A stretch of DNA of 64,000 nt from Siphonodentalium dalli (Eukaryota > Mollusca > Scaphopoda > Gadilida > Siphonodentaliidae). This document shows positions 34,057 to 46,500 of the stretch, one piece after another (positions within the stretch are counted from its first letter, which is position 1; each line of letters opens with the position of its first letter). The stretch covers positions 5,883,512 through 5,947,511 of the forward strand of contig CP136064.1 of the NCBI GenBank assembly GCA_032622095.1, in the 5' to 3' direction. Made by a program: the position numbers and the translations under genes. The notes beneath the pieces are model-generated. The model searched no databases and was not told the DNA's origin. It saw only the letters and a list, made by a program, of their open reading frames with translations.

Positions 34057-35760
34057 GGGTACAGGACGTTTCGTACCATGGTCGTTTCGTACTTGGTCGT
34101 TTCGTACCATCTGGTCGTTTCGTACCGCATTGTTTGGTCGTTTCGTACCATGTAGAAAATCAATTGGTCGTTTCGTACCATGTGTTGGAAATGGGGAAAA
34201 CACGGTATTTTATATATATATTTATATTATGTATGTATAATTATTCATGTTCTGGAATGCGGCGAAAGATCTTATGAGATTTGCTTACATCGAATGTGAA
34301 TAACAATCACGCTGACAATAGTATTCATCTGATTGACTGCGGGAAAGATCTTATGAGATGTTTTTACAACAAGTGTTAATACTAATCACGCTGTATAAAC
34401 AAGAGGTGAGCTCTTACTGATTACCACTAATTACCACCTGGCTTCTTGATCACACCTTTTCGTGAGTTGTTTTTGTTGGAATCCTATAAGTAACATGAGA
34501 TCCCCCCATCTTCGAATCACTGCTAAAACTACTACCAGATGAACTTGCGGTGAAGACAGTGACAATGGACTTTGAAAAGGCAACATGGAAGTCCATACAA
34601 AAGCTACTACCAGAGGTTGAAAGACGTGGTTGTTATTTTCACTGGACCCAGGCCGTGAATAGGCAGATTCAAAAGAAAGGGCTGATCGAACTGTACAACA
34701 AAAAATGAGACGAATACAGGTAAATATTTGTTCTCATAGAATAGAATTGTATGAATAAAATAATAGAATTGTATGATTAAATGAATTTTTTCAAAATATA
34801 ACTTATATGATTTTATTTTTATTTCAATTATATAAGTAGAATAATGCTATTATTTCAATTAGCAGAAATAAGGGTATAATTAGAATAATATATAACAAAC
34901 TGAAATTTTTTCTTATTTATGTTTATATCTTCTTTTCATTTTTGTAGGCAACTGCGAAAGCTTTATGCTTTGCCACTTCTGCCAGCCGAACACATCCGAC
35001 CAGCATTTGCCAGGATGCGAGATCACCCGACAGCCAAAATCGGCAACATGCCGTTAATCTACGAATATGTGGAATCACAGTGGCTGGACTCTCGATGCCT
35101 ACCAATGGAATCGTGGTGCGTCTACGGGCGCTCCATCCGAACGAACAATGACACTGAGGGATGGCACAGACGCATCCAATACAAAAACAAGGCAACAAAC
35201 GTCCCATATTATATCCTGGTTCCAATGCTCAAGAAGGAATCGGCAACGACAGACATGACAGTAAAGTTGGTTGGTGAAAAAAAGATGAAAAGGTACCAAA
35301 GACTCCAGTATCGGGAGAACCAGGCGCAACTATTCTGCTTGTGGAGTAACTACGAAAACGGCGGCATCTCCACCAGTGGTCTGTTGAAGGCATGTTCAAA
35401 ACTGTTTGCGCCAACAGTTGTTGTCATTGCTGTCGAGTCGGCTGATTGTTAATATCAAATACCATGTTCGTCCCATATTGTTGTGTATAATAATGTTGTT
35501 AATGTTAATATGTTATTTTAAAATAAAGAATAAAGTATGAAATTAATACTGTTTTCCCCCATTCCCAACATGGTACAACACACGGTACGAAACGACCAAT
35601 TGATTTTTCTACATGGTACGAAACGACCAATTGATTTTCTACATGGTACGAAACGACCAAACAATACGGTACGAAACGACCAAGAAATATGGTACGAAAC
35701 GACCAGATGGTACGAAACGTCCAGGTACGAAACGACCATGGTACGAAACGTCTAGAAGCC
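34057..35760 (+). mobile_element. Mutator-like element (MULE), internally deleted
   Basis: A 9-bp target duplication GATTCGTAA lies at 34048-34056 and 35761-35769. The inverted termini are built of a 15-bp subrepeat, GGTACGAAACGACCA, five or six copies on the left (inverted) and seven or more on the right. Inside are the last two exons of a MULE transposase. The N-terminal half, with the first catalytic Asp, is missing. The element lies between MPND and UBE2G2. Confidence 0.9.
34523..35452 (+). pseudogene. MULE transposase, C-terminal half, with nonsense codon
   Basis: Exon A (about 34523-34719) reads LLPDELAVKTVTMDFEKATW, then CYFHWTQAVNRQIQKKG, and joins exon B (34948-35452) across GTAAAT...TTTGTAG as DEYR-QLRKLYALPLLPAEHI. 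Exon B continues with RTNNDTEGWHRRIQ, the motif around the third catalytic acid. An in-frame TGA precedes DEYR. TMDFEKA holds the probable second Asp and C-x-x-H is the family motif. Truncation plus the stop make it inactive. Confidence 0.88.
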
Positions 35761-36422
35761 GATTCGTAATCCATGGTGCTTCGTGGCGTAAGCCGCGGCG
35801 ACGTTTCACTGGGCCACTAATAAATCTCGATGGTCAGATTATAATTTCTATGACACCTGACAGCTCTATCGAAAAGTGTTCACAATCACATTGCAACATT
35901 TAATGATTTATAGAGTCGATTCTAATTTCTATGACATTGCCATTTGACTTGGTTTATATTACGTCGAAGGCTGTGTCATCCAGTTTTGTACCAGGAATTG
36001 ATATACAGGGGAGTGACCATTTTGATAAGAACGATTTGATCAACACGAACATGAACAGTGAAGCCCTGGACGCGCACCTGTTGGTCGGCGTCACTCGCCG
36101 GTGTGAACTTTATTCGAGATGTTTTGAAAATGAAAGAAAGGCACGTCTCGAAAATCATATAGAAATGAGTACGGCAAAAAAGGTTATTCATATGGCAATT
36201 TAAATTAATGTAGCTAAATACATACACATCGTAACTTCGTCCTTTAGCAAATCATTTAAATTTGGAGCTTCGAACGCGACCGGAAGTGTCTTTGTTTACG
36301 TTTGATTTTCGAAAATAATTTATTTTGTACTTCTATAAATTCGTACCATTTTCAAGTTGAAAGGATATTACAAATTACGTGTGCCTGTTGAAAACATAAT
36401 AAGTAAACGTATTTCTAATGAT

Positions 36423-36595
36423 ATATACAATATTCACAGGCCTTCTAAACAGTGATTGATAAATAATTAAAATAATTTTTTTATTAATATTTACATATAA
36501 GAAGACATATATGTAAATGTTAATAAAAAAAAATATTTTAATTATTTATCACTCACTGTTTGGAAGGCCTGTGACAATATTGATAGATAATTTTT
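36423..36595. repeat. Long AT-rich palindrome
   Basis: ACAATATTCACAGGCCTTCT and AAACAGTGATTGATAAATAA are mirrored after 36525 (TTATTTATCACTCACTGTTT, GGAAGGCCTGTGACAATATT). Arms are about 75 bp and the loop about 15 bp. Probably a foldback MITE of unknown family. Confidence 0.8.
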
Positions 36596-38217
36596 TTGGA
36601 TGTATTATCTGTATCAAGACAGATCCAGCTAAATAAAATGTATCTTAATATCTGACATTCTTGAGCTTAACAACACATTATGCAAGATTCCCTTGCGCTT
36701 ATTAGATAAATGAAGGTGTCAATGACACTGTAGCTCAACGTTTCCCGGAAATGTTATATTATTGACCGATATTCTAAAAACAGGAATTTATATGATTTGG
36801 CGCCGGGGAAGGGCTTTTTGTTGAGAGGTTTTGGGAGAATGTTAAATAACAGTGATAATTATGTGTATACTATCGTAGTTATGGAGGTGCAGACTCGGTA
36901 TGAGTGTTCATTACTTAAAATATGCTTAGTCACATAGGGAGCCTCACATATGAAAGAGAATACATTGGCCTAACAATATTACCTTGACCTTGTAAGCCAG
37001 TGCATTCTCTTATATATGCAAGGCTCATATATATAAGGATCATCAATGCTGCACCCGTTGTGAAAGGGATCCAAGGCCTTCGGAGTGGGTTCATGTGAAA
37101 TAAGGTCAATTTTATAAAAGTCTGTCAAACAAAGTTACTATAACAAGTTCATGTACATTTAAAAATAGATAACTTTTTCCTTTCAATGTCAAAGCAACAA
37201 GATTTATAAGTAAACAAAGCCTTGTGTTCCAGAGAATTTCGATTTTTCGCGCTATGAGAAAATGTTTGTAAACAATATATTAATCGATCATATCATCACT
37301 TTACCTTTTCAATCATTTTGAAGATTAATCGTGGACATGTCAGATGATTAATCACATTTCAGAGGTTCGCGTGAATGCCCGGGCTCCATGTGTAAATGTA
37401 GTACATCTTTTCAATGAAAGTCTGTTATAGAAGAGTAAAGGGACCTGACTTTGGGCCAAAGCAGCATCAACCCTACCGATATCCCAAGCTGTTGTGGAAC
37501 GCGAAGACTTGGTATATACATGGGACTGTCACCAGAATCTTGGCCAATGATATGCCATGACGGGGAACATGGAATGAATTAATAAGTCATGAAATATACA
37601 TTAAACAGTATGTAATATAGATAAATTTTATGCATTTATTAACATCATGAACAACACAATAAATTATGACCACCATGTAACAGTCCACATCAATTCACTA
37701 TTAAAATTATTGCTCAAATTTTGATGTATTTTGTACAAAAAAAAGGACAAACAACCAAAGAAATACAGGAGTGAATTAATCAGATGAATTAATCATCATC
37801 ATCAGTTTGGGGATTAAGTCGCCATAACTTCTACCCCTTTATAAATAATGACATACCAGTGGTATACAATGGATATACATGCAGATGCATTTGGTAGTTA
37901 TTGTGAACATATCGTTCATGCCAAAAGCAGTTATCAGATCATTTTAAATACATATGAATGATGAATAAAATGTTCAGATAAAAAGTTCAATAGCATTTAT
38001 GATCTACTTATCTCAACATCTACAAATGAAGGAATAACAATTCATAGGAGTTTCTCTGATCGCTTTTACTATCCGGACAGCCCGAAAATAAATACTAGTA
38101 GACCATTCCAGTGAACCAGGTAGCTCACCGTGCCTGGAAGTATAAAGTTCTCCATCTAAATCTTACTATTGTGTGACATAAATAATTCTGCATCAATCAC
38201 CAATGAATTATAAACTA

Positions 38218-38441
38218 CAGTAATGACCTAAATAATTGACCCCTAAACCACAGAAGAATTATGGGTATTTTTCTAGGATTTAGTTGGAAATATGGCTTGA
38301 TGCCATTCACCGGAAAGCTCTCGCTCTCAGGAGAGCTTTCCGATGAATGGCAACAAGCCATATTTCTGACTAAATCCATCCTGCAAAAATTTCCCCATAA
38401 TTCTGGTGTGGTTCAAGGGTCATATACTTTGGGCATTACTG
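38218..38441. mobile_element. TA-flanked foldback MITE (CAGTAATGCCCT family)
   Basis: A near-perfect palindrome about 224 bp long with CAGTAATG...CATTACTG ends and GAGAGC at the centre. Here the left flank is TA. The family's CAGT ends and TA target fit Tc1/mariner. Confidence 0.8.
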
Positions 38442-38774
38442 TATATATATGATGCCATGGAAGAGAGAAATAGTAAATTTGATGCCATGAAAGAGAGAAA
38501 CAGTGAAATGTGAAGACTAGAAAAAGAGCTGACTAAAGCACAGATATTTGTGAGAGGGTCACGTTAAGTACATATTAATTGAGAATCTCTGATATCTAGG
38601 ATATTTGTGAGAGGGTCACATACATATTAATTGAGAATCTCTGATATCTAGGAACAAACATTATCATTGCACAAATGGGTCCAATCAAACAATTTATTAT
38701 ACATTTTAGTATATTGTTTATGTCAATTTCAAAAGAATGAGCATGGGGATTTGAATATTTCTTAATTATATTAA

Positions 38775-39137
38775 CCCTTTACCCAACAGAAGGGCCCTGT
38801 GCCAATGCATTCTCTTATATATGCGAGTCGACCATAGGTCGCCTCGCATATATAAGAGAATGCATTGGCTTAACACATTAAAAATTATAAAATTGTTAAA
38901 GAATGTAAGAAAAAAAAGATTTTTTTTAGGCCAATGCATTCTCTTATATATGCGAGGGGACCTATAGTCGACTCGCATATATAAGAGAATGCATTGGCAC
39001 AGGGCATAACTGTAACCATCACAATGTGGTCAAGGAGCCGGTTCCAATGATATCAATATTTGTATGGTTCTATTGAGACAGACCGAAGATATTTTAGGCT
39101 GTTGAAGCTTTATTTGGCCGGTTTGTTGGGTAAAGGG
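38775..39137. mobile_element. piggyBac-type MITE with two hairpins
   Basis: Same family, TTAA on both sides, shorter spacer. Intergenic between MPND and UBE2G2. Confidence 0.85.
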
Positions 39138-39698
39138 TTAAAAGAGAACTCATACAATATATACTTGGTTTCAAGTCTGAGTTTTGCCTGTCATTTACAG
39201 AATGAGGTCCCAGAGGGTGAATTTAGTGATGCTATCCCACATAGAATAGAGAAACGTAATTTCAACAAGTCCTTTGTTGAGCTTATTATCTGATCATTTT
39301 TCACCAATGCACAGGATACCTTCTGCACTTTCTATTGCCTGTCGTCTGCTAATAGACCATTCCAATGTACAATGGCACATTTCAGTGAATCTGTGTACCC
39401 CTCGTAACTTTTTTAGGTGAGAGTGACCTCTTCAACCATACTGAGTCTGTGCTTTGTCAGTCTTGGAAAAAATCTGGTATGAATGGACCGTTCTGTAGTG
39501 AATTAGCTTCTGTGCGCTTTGTATTATTATTACATGGATGTAGGGCACTTATTACTTATTACTCACGGGGGAGGAAGCAAAACAATCAGTTCCGCATTCA
39601 GGAACATCAGGATAAGCATACTGAAAATATCCATCCACTCTGTTAACATGCGAGCCCCATAGAACAACTATTAGTATAATATCAAACGTTACTGTTAA

Positions 39699-40173
39699 CC
39701 CTTTCAGTGCCAGGGGCCAATCTCATCGGCCCTAATTTACGGTCTGTAAAATCGGCCCTACAAAAATTTAAAAAAAATTGTTTGTTTTTTTAGATTTTTT
39801 TTTTGTGGGTTGAATTTGATTTGGGTATGCTTAGGCATGCTATAGTGAATTTGAAAAAAAAACTGGATTAAACCTTAGGAGCATGTTATAACTCAAAACT
39901 ATCACCAAGTATTCATAGTAATAATTTTGATGCCCATGAAAAACCTAAGATTCCCTGGCACTAAACCTCCAAAATAAGTCTGTTAAAGAATATAAGAAAA
40001 ATTATTAAAATTGTAAAAAATTGTAAAACATAATAACAAATGATGAAAAATTGTTAGGCCAATGCATTCTCTTTTATATGCGAGGCGACCTATGGTCGAC
40101 TTGCATATTTAAGAGAATGCATTGGCACAGGGTATATGGGTTGATACAAAAATCAGACCTGGCACTGAAAGAG
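39699..40173. mobile_element. piggyBac-type MITE, CCCTTTCAGTGCCAGG ends
   Basis: TTAA on both sides. The ends are CCCTTTCAGTGCCAGG and CCTGGCACTGAAAGAG. It carries the same GCATTCTC...TATATGCGAG hairpin as the family above although its ends differ. Confidence 0.8.
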
Positions 40174-40486
40174 TTAAACAGAGAGCATGTTCCACTATTG
40201 TTTGCAAGGACCTCTGCTGACTTTTATTTGTTAAAGTTTTCTTTTTATCATAAGTGTATAAAAAGTCTGTGTAAATGGCACAACATAATTCAACCAACTG
40301 AATAGTCATAGAAACAACAAATAAACATTGTTTTTCATCAATAGGTCATGTCATACCAAACATTTTGATAAAAGCTGAATAGATGTTTAAATGCTAGTAT
40401 TTGAGGAAATGTTTATAAAGTGAGCTTCAGCCAGATAAAGAAACAGCAGCATCTCTTTAAATAATAACGTAAATATCTGTACAGAT

Positions 40487-40599
40487 TCATAAACCAAGCG
40501 ATTTCCGAACTGTACTTTGAGCAATTTTCTTAAATTTCTCCTTGTCATCTCGCCATGTTTTAGCTGCATCAACATTGGCTGCACTCTCATCATTGGGCT
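40487..40599 (-). CDS. UBE2G2: UBE2G2 exon 5 (C-terminus and stop)
   Basis: The 113-nt coding part after TTCCTCTTGCAG encodes [20 protein letters not shown], then [17 protein letters not shown] and TGA. It follows a split Glu codon from exon 4. Confidence 0.97.
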
Positions 40600-43500
40600 C
40601 TGCAAGAGGAAAACAAAAACATTTATCATTAAACTAAACAGGTTTTCTCCTTTAAGGGGATGGGGGCGGCCTTTGAAAAACTTGTGTTCCTGGGTTGGTT
40701 GGTCCAAAAATATAAAAAAAAAATTTCAACCTTGTATCCTGGAGTTTTCTTCCTCGTCCCCTGCTAATGCTGGTGAAAATTGGTGGGTGGACCTGAATTA
40801 ACTTAACATGGAATGGTCCCCCAGTAATATAAATACATGTACAGTAATGCCCAAAGTAATCGACTCTTTAACTACAGCAGAATTATGGGTAACTTTTCAG
40901 GATTTAGTCGGAAATATGGCTTGTTGCCATTCATCGGAAAGCTCTCGGGGAGAGCTTTCCGATGAGTGGCAATAAGCCATATTTCCGTCTAAATCCTGAA
41001 AAATTACCCATAATTCTGTTGTAGTTAAAGAGTCGATTACTTAGGGCATTACTGTAATTCAACACACCTGTGAGTATACTGACTACTGACAGTAATATAT
41101 ATGCATGTAATTCAACACACCTGCGATTATAATTTATTCATCTTTTTTGTTACAATTCATTCAAACATTTACATAAAGTGTATATAAATATATAATTTCA
41201 ACAATTGAGTTGAAGTCACAGCAGCCCGATCGGAGAGATGTGGAAAACCATATACATATAGCTCTCTGCGTCTACCTGAACGGGCAGCTGAAACACAAGA
41301 TAAGTTACAAATTGTGAGAAAAAACACAATGTTCATATTATTGTTAATTTGGTTCAGTCAGTGACCTAATTTCAGAAAGCTAAATTTTTTTCTATGCAAT
41401 TCTTATGTAATATATATACATGTAATTCAAAACACCTGCGAGCATACTGACAGTAATATTTAACACACCTGCGAGCATGCTGACAGTAATATTTAACACA
41501 CCTGCGAGCATACTGACTAATATTTAACACACCTGCGAGCATACTGACTACAGACAGTAATATTTTTTCCACACTTTGCACAGGACTCCATCGCTCGGCA
41601 CTGCTCTCGTATCCCATGGGGTCATCACCGGGTGCGTGAAGAATTGATATACATACCCTCCCATCAGAATATACTGAAAAGTTCAACATACAGAATATTT
41701 TACAATCATGATCATGTGTGTACAATTTTAAAACGATAAGCATCCATTACCCTGCAGGGAGCCCCACACATATATAGAAGCATATAGAAGAGTGTCGTCT
41801 GCTCATGTTTGTCTGGGGCTCTGTATGGGTGAAATTATAAAATTGTTAAAGAATACAAGAAAAAATTGTAAAAAAATTGTTAGGCCAATGCATTCTCTTA
41901 TATATGCGAGGCGACCTATGGTCGACTCGCATATATAAGAGAATGCATTGGCACAGGGTATATGGGTTGATACAAAAATCGGACTTGGCACTCAAAGGGT
42001 TAAACATTTCTGGCTCAAACTGTGGTGTTTTATAAGGTTTACGAAAATTAACACCTCTATTAAGATGCAGTTAATCTAATAGCGAGCATACCCTCCCATC
42101 AGAATATACTGAAAATTTCAACATACAGAATATTTTAAAATCATGAACTATATGTGTAAATTAAAATTATTATGAGCCTTGAAAATTTCTTGCACAGTAA
42201 ATAACACTAATATTTTTTCGTAGTTTTCGGCCTCACAGCCTTTATTAACTCTAATAGCAAATGCATAATTTACATATTGAGGATGTCGATTCACACAAAT
42301 TTATAAGTTAACTTGCCACACTGAAGACAAAATTCTTGAGTCAGGAATCAAAATGTGATACCGGTATGAGTCATACCCTTATCATATTTTGATTCCTCTT
42401 GACATCGTGTGGGTCAATTTACCCCCCCCCCCCCCATGTTTCAATTTTCACTGACCAGATTGCAACCATTTTGGTTAAATAAATAATCATTTTATTTTAT
42501 TAATACTTAGTGCCCTTTAAAGACATCTGATGTCTAGTAAGATTTTCTGGGTCAAATTACCTCTATATACAAATTTTCCGTTCTAATGGTCCAGCTGTTT
42601 CTGTATAAACGATCAGTTATTGATTACCGCCGGTAGATAAAAGCCAATTGCGTCAGCCTTTCAAGTTTGACACTTTGTGTCGCTAGTAGTCCCTCATGTG
42701 ATGTCACATGAGGGAACATTAACTATTCAGACTGCATAATCCATGATGGAACTTTAAATCAGCATAACTTCAGTTACGGGCGGCCTATCACAAATTTTTT
42801 TTCGGCACCATGCTCAGCGATCGATAATGATAAAAAAAATCTAGACCGGAGTAATCTCTTAAGTAATGTAAGGGTGTTGTCATTTGGCACTGCATATAAC
42901 CATTTATATTGTATTGAACCATACATTTCGTTACAAAACATCAAGATACATGTAAATCCATGGGTGAAATAAGTGTACCAACAATTTTTCATAACAACGG
43001 TAGAGGAAGTTGTAAAAATTCGCAACTTATTTCTATGTCCGACTTCCCTAACATTGCATTAAGTAATGAAAACATGTTATACCATGAAATATTCCTGATC
43101 ATTCTTCAGTGCTAACATACTAGTATGGACCTTGAGTCGTCTACATACTCATAAATCAGAGTGTGTTATTTGACAATTTAATCGAGACATACATGTAACC
43201 AGACAGAAACAACAAGAGGTGTGCACTCGAGTGCTAGCATACCCCCACCGTGGAAAATTCAACCCGCATTATCCGTAAACCCAACAAAAAATATTTTTAA
43301 CTTTAAAGAAAAATTCGGACTAATAATATCGATATGGTGTCACAAGAAGCTTGTACAGTAAAAATTATTCAAATTGGTTCATATTTGTTCAAGTTATTAA
43401 GTCAGACAGAATTTTCTAAGTCAAAAATGAAGCGTAATATTACGGAAAAAACAGTCTGAGCCAATCCCTAGCCGCATCATGTAGAGAGGGTAATGTGAGA

Positions 43501-46500
43501 AGCATGTATACCAAAAATTATTAAAATCGGTTCATATTTGTTAAAGTTATTAAGTTTTCTAAGTCAAAATAAGTCGAAAATGAGGCGTAACTTGAAAAAA
43601 TAAAGTCAGACCGAACCGCAATTAGCATCATGCGAAGAGACCGTCCTGAGGAGATTGCATACAAAAAATTACCTGGATTTTAGCGATGTCTGTTTCGATA
43701 TCTTTAAAAAAAGGCAATAATTATTGATGTGTGTTCCTGAAAAGCATTCTTTTGAAAAATGGTTCGCTACTAGTGACCAGCGTTGTTTTAGACTAGCATT
43801 ATTTTAGGGCACTAATTAATAAATAACATAATTCATTATATAACCAAAATGGTTGAAATCTGGGGGTAAATTGACCCATAGTGTGTCAGAGTTAGATGCT
43901 GTTGACTTCAGATGACTCAACCCTTTGAGTGCCAGGTCGATTTTTGTATCAACCCATATACCCTGTGCCAATGCATTCTCTTATATATGCGAGTTTTTTT
44001 TTTTTTTTTTTTTTTTTACAATTTTAATAATTTATTCTTATATTCTTTAACAGACTTATTTTGTAGGTTTAGGGCTGATGAGATCGGCCCCTGGCACTCA
44101 AAGGGTTAAATCTGCACGCAGAATAGGTTCGTGCGTTTCCAGGATAGATAACTCTTGAAAAAACATATGAAGCGAACACTTTTTGCATAGATGTAGCCAG
44201 GCCTTTAGATTAGCCTAATTTGGGGACATTTCGGGAAACCGCGGGGGTTGGTTCGAAAGGGGGGGGGGGGGTACCCCCTTCTGACTATAGGGGGTCCGTG
44301 GGTTTCCCCCGGGGAGAATTCTTTTTAAACGTAAGCCTAAAATGGAATCTATCTGGTTGGTTCTGAAGCATTCAGCATGTTATATTACCTTTATATTTTC
44401 AAGTTTTGTAAGTTACAATCTGATATTTATTGACCACTTGGGAATATTGGATCATTTGACATCAACAAAGCCATTTTATAGATGTATGGTGCTTGAAATT
44501 TCTCCAAGCAGTCCACCAACATACTGATCATGGGTATTGCCAATTAAAATTTAATTTAATGTGAACCTGAAAAAAGTTAGAAAGTTGATATGTTGTGGTC
44601 AAATGAAGCAATATACATGTAGTAATAGTTAGTATATACACACACAAACAGGTCATAAAAAGGGTGAAAATATTTAATGAAAATTTAAATCCAGAAAGTT
44701 CAAATAGGCTCATCAACAAACAGATATATTATATTAAATTACAGTCGCCAAAACTGGCTGTACAGGTATATCTTATCTAAAAGTCATTACACAATTACTT
44801 AGATCAAGTTGATCATAAACACTGCGTGTGTTGAGCAACAGAATCAGTATTTCCTTTATTTTGAACTAATAACAAGTAACTACTGTAACTACTAAACTAG
44901 GCAAAACTGATGTTTTAAAGGGGTACTGGACACTAAATATTACCATTTATTTTATGGGACCATCTCATATTATACCCAACAAGATTTATACAGCCAACAA
45001 ATGAATAAATTGAGCAATGAATGAGTGCCATATACATGTACACTCATGTGCTTTAAGAATAACTCATTTTCATTAAAATTATCTTGTTGTTTCCATTTTT
45101 TCAAAGAGCACCTGTATGAGTGTATTTTCCAATCATCCATGGCATAAATTTATCCATATGTTGCATACATTCTGTTGGATATAATATGAGATAGTCCCAT
45201 AATGATAAATCATAAAAATTAAAATACCCAAATTTAGTGTTCATAATGACTTCATTACCCTTTAATGTTTCACTGTAACTAATGTAACTTAATATGTCTG
45301 TTTTTGTTGAAGTCCTTGTCAAATATATTTATAATTTCATTGATGGATGTGTTGTCCAAATGGAATGGAAACATGCGTATTCTAATTAGTTTATCAAGAG
45401 TCTCATCTTTTGTCGATCCCTGATGTTTTCCCAGTAACAATTGCATTTGGCTGAAACCTCTCTCGGAAATGGCATTAGAGCAGGCCTTTATATTGGTCTA
45501 ATTTGGGGATATCGGACACGGCGTGCCGACCATGGTTCGTCACGTCGTGAGAAATTTTTTAAATCTAAACCCGTGAAATGCAATATCTTGCATGGCTTCT
45601 AACAGGACATATATCTCGCAATAGAATGAGATATATTTCCATCCTGTACTAGTTTAATTGAAGTTTTATTACATTTCTGAAAAAATTTCATCACTTTAAA
45701 AAATCCTGCCCTTTTAAATAGATTTGACATATGATATATATCCAATTTTAGATTGTGTATTTGTATAAAAAAAAAATCTTTTTTTAATTTGGGGACATCT
45801 CTTTAATTTGGGGACATCTCTTTAATTTGGGGACATCGTTAAACGCTGTGAATTTGGGGTAATTTAAAGGCCTGATGTAGCGTAAAATTACTCTTTAGCT
45901 ATCACAACTTCTCCCCAATAACAGTACACTCTTCCTTGATATCCAAGCCTTGAAATAGCGTGTCTGTCATTTGCAGAATGAGGTTCCCAGAGGGTGAATT
46001 TAGTGATGCTACCCCGCATAGCGGGCTAGCATCACTAAATTCAACCTGAGGTGTAAGCAGAATGAGGTCCCCAGAGGGTGAATTTGGTGATGCTAGCCTG
46101 CTATGCGGGGTAGCATCACTAAATTCACCCACTGGGGACCTCATTCTGCAAATGACAGACACGCTATTTCAAGGCTTGTTGATATCCAAATAGGGAGAAG
46201 AGACTTCTCCCAATTTGAACCTCTCGGATGGCCCCTGCATGTCATTTGATGCATTCTACTATTTTGTTACAATTTTGCAGAAATTAAATTGAGGTCAAAG
46301 TGAATAACATACTATTTGGATGGAATATTTCACAAGTGAACTTCATTTTTGGAGGACTCAGTGGGTAGTCAGCCGGGAAGGTGAGACGAGCAGGAAAAAC
46401 TCCTCCCTCAAAAAAAGTTCCTTCTGGCCCCCTGAAAAAGAGTGAATTGATCAAGTGTACAGTAATGCTCTAATTAATCAACTCCTTAACCACAGCAGAA

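Larger units (their letters stand above)
32584..40486. other. Intergenic region between MPND and UBE2G2
   Basis: Apart from the hAT end, the MULE and the MITEs listed, no gene is supported. A 100-codon minus frame at 33045-33347 and a 90-codon plus frame at 35931-36203 have gene-like composition, but I recognise neither and see no splice partner. 37030-38200 shows nothing identifiable. Confidence 0.5.
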
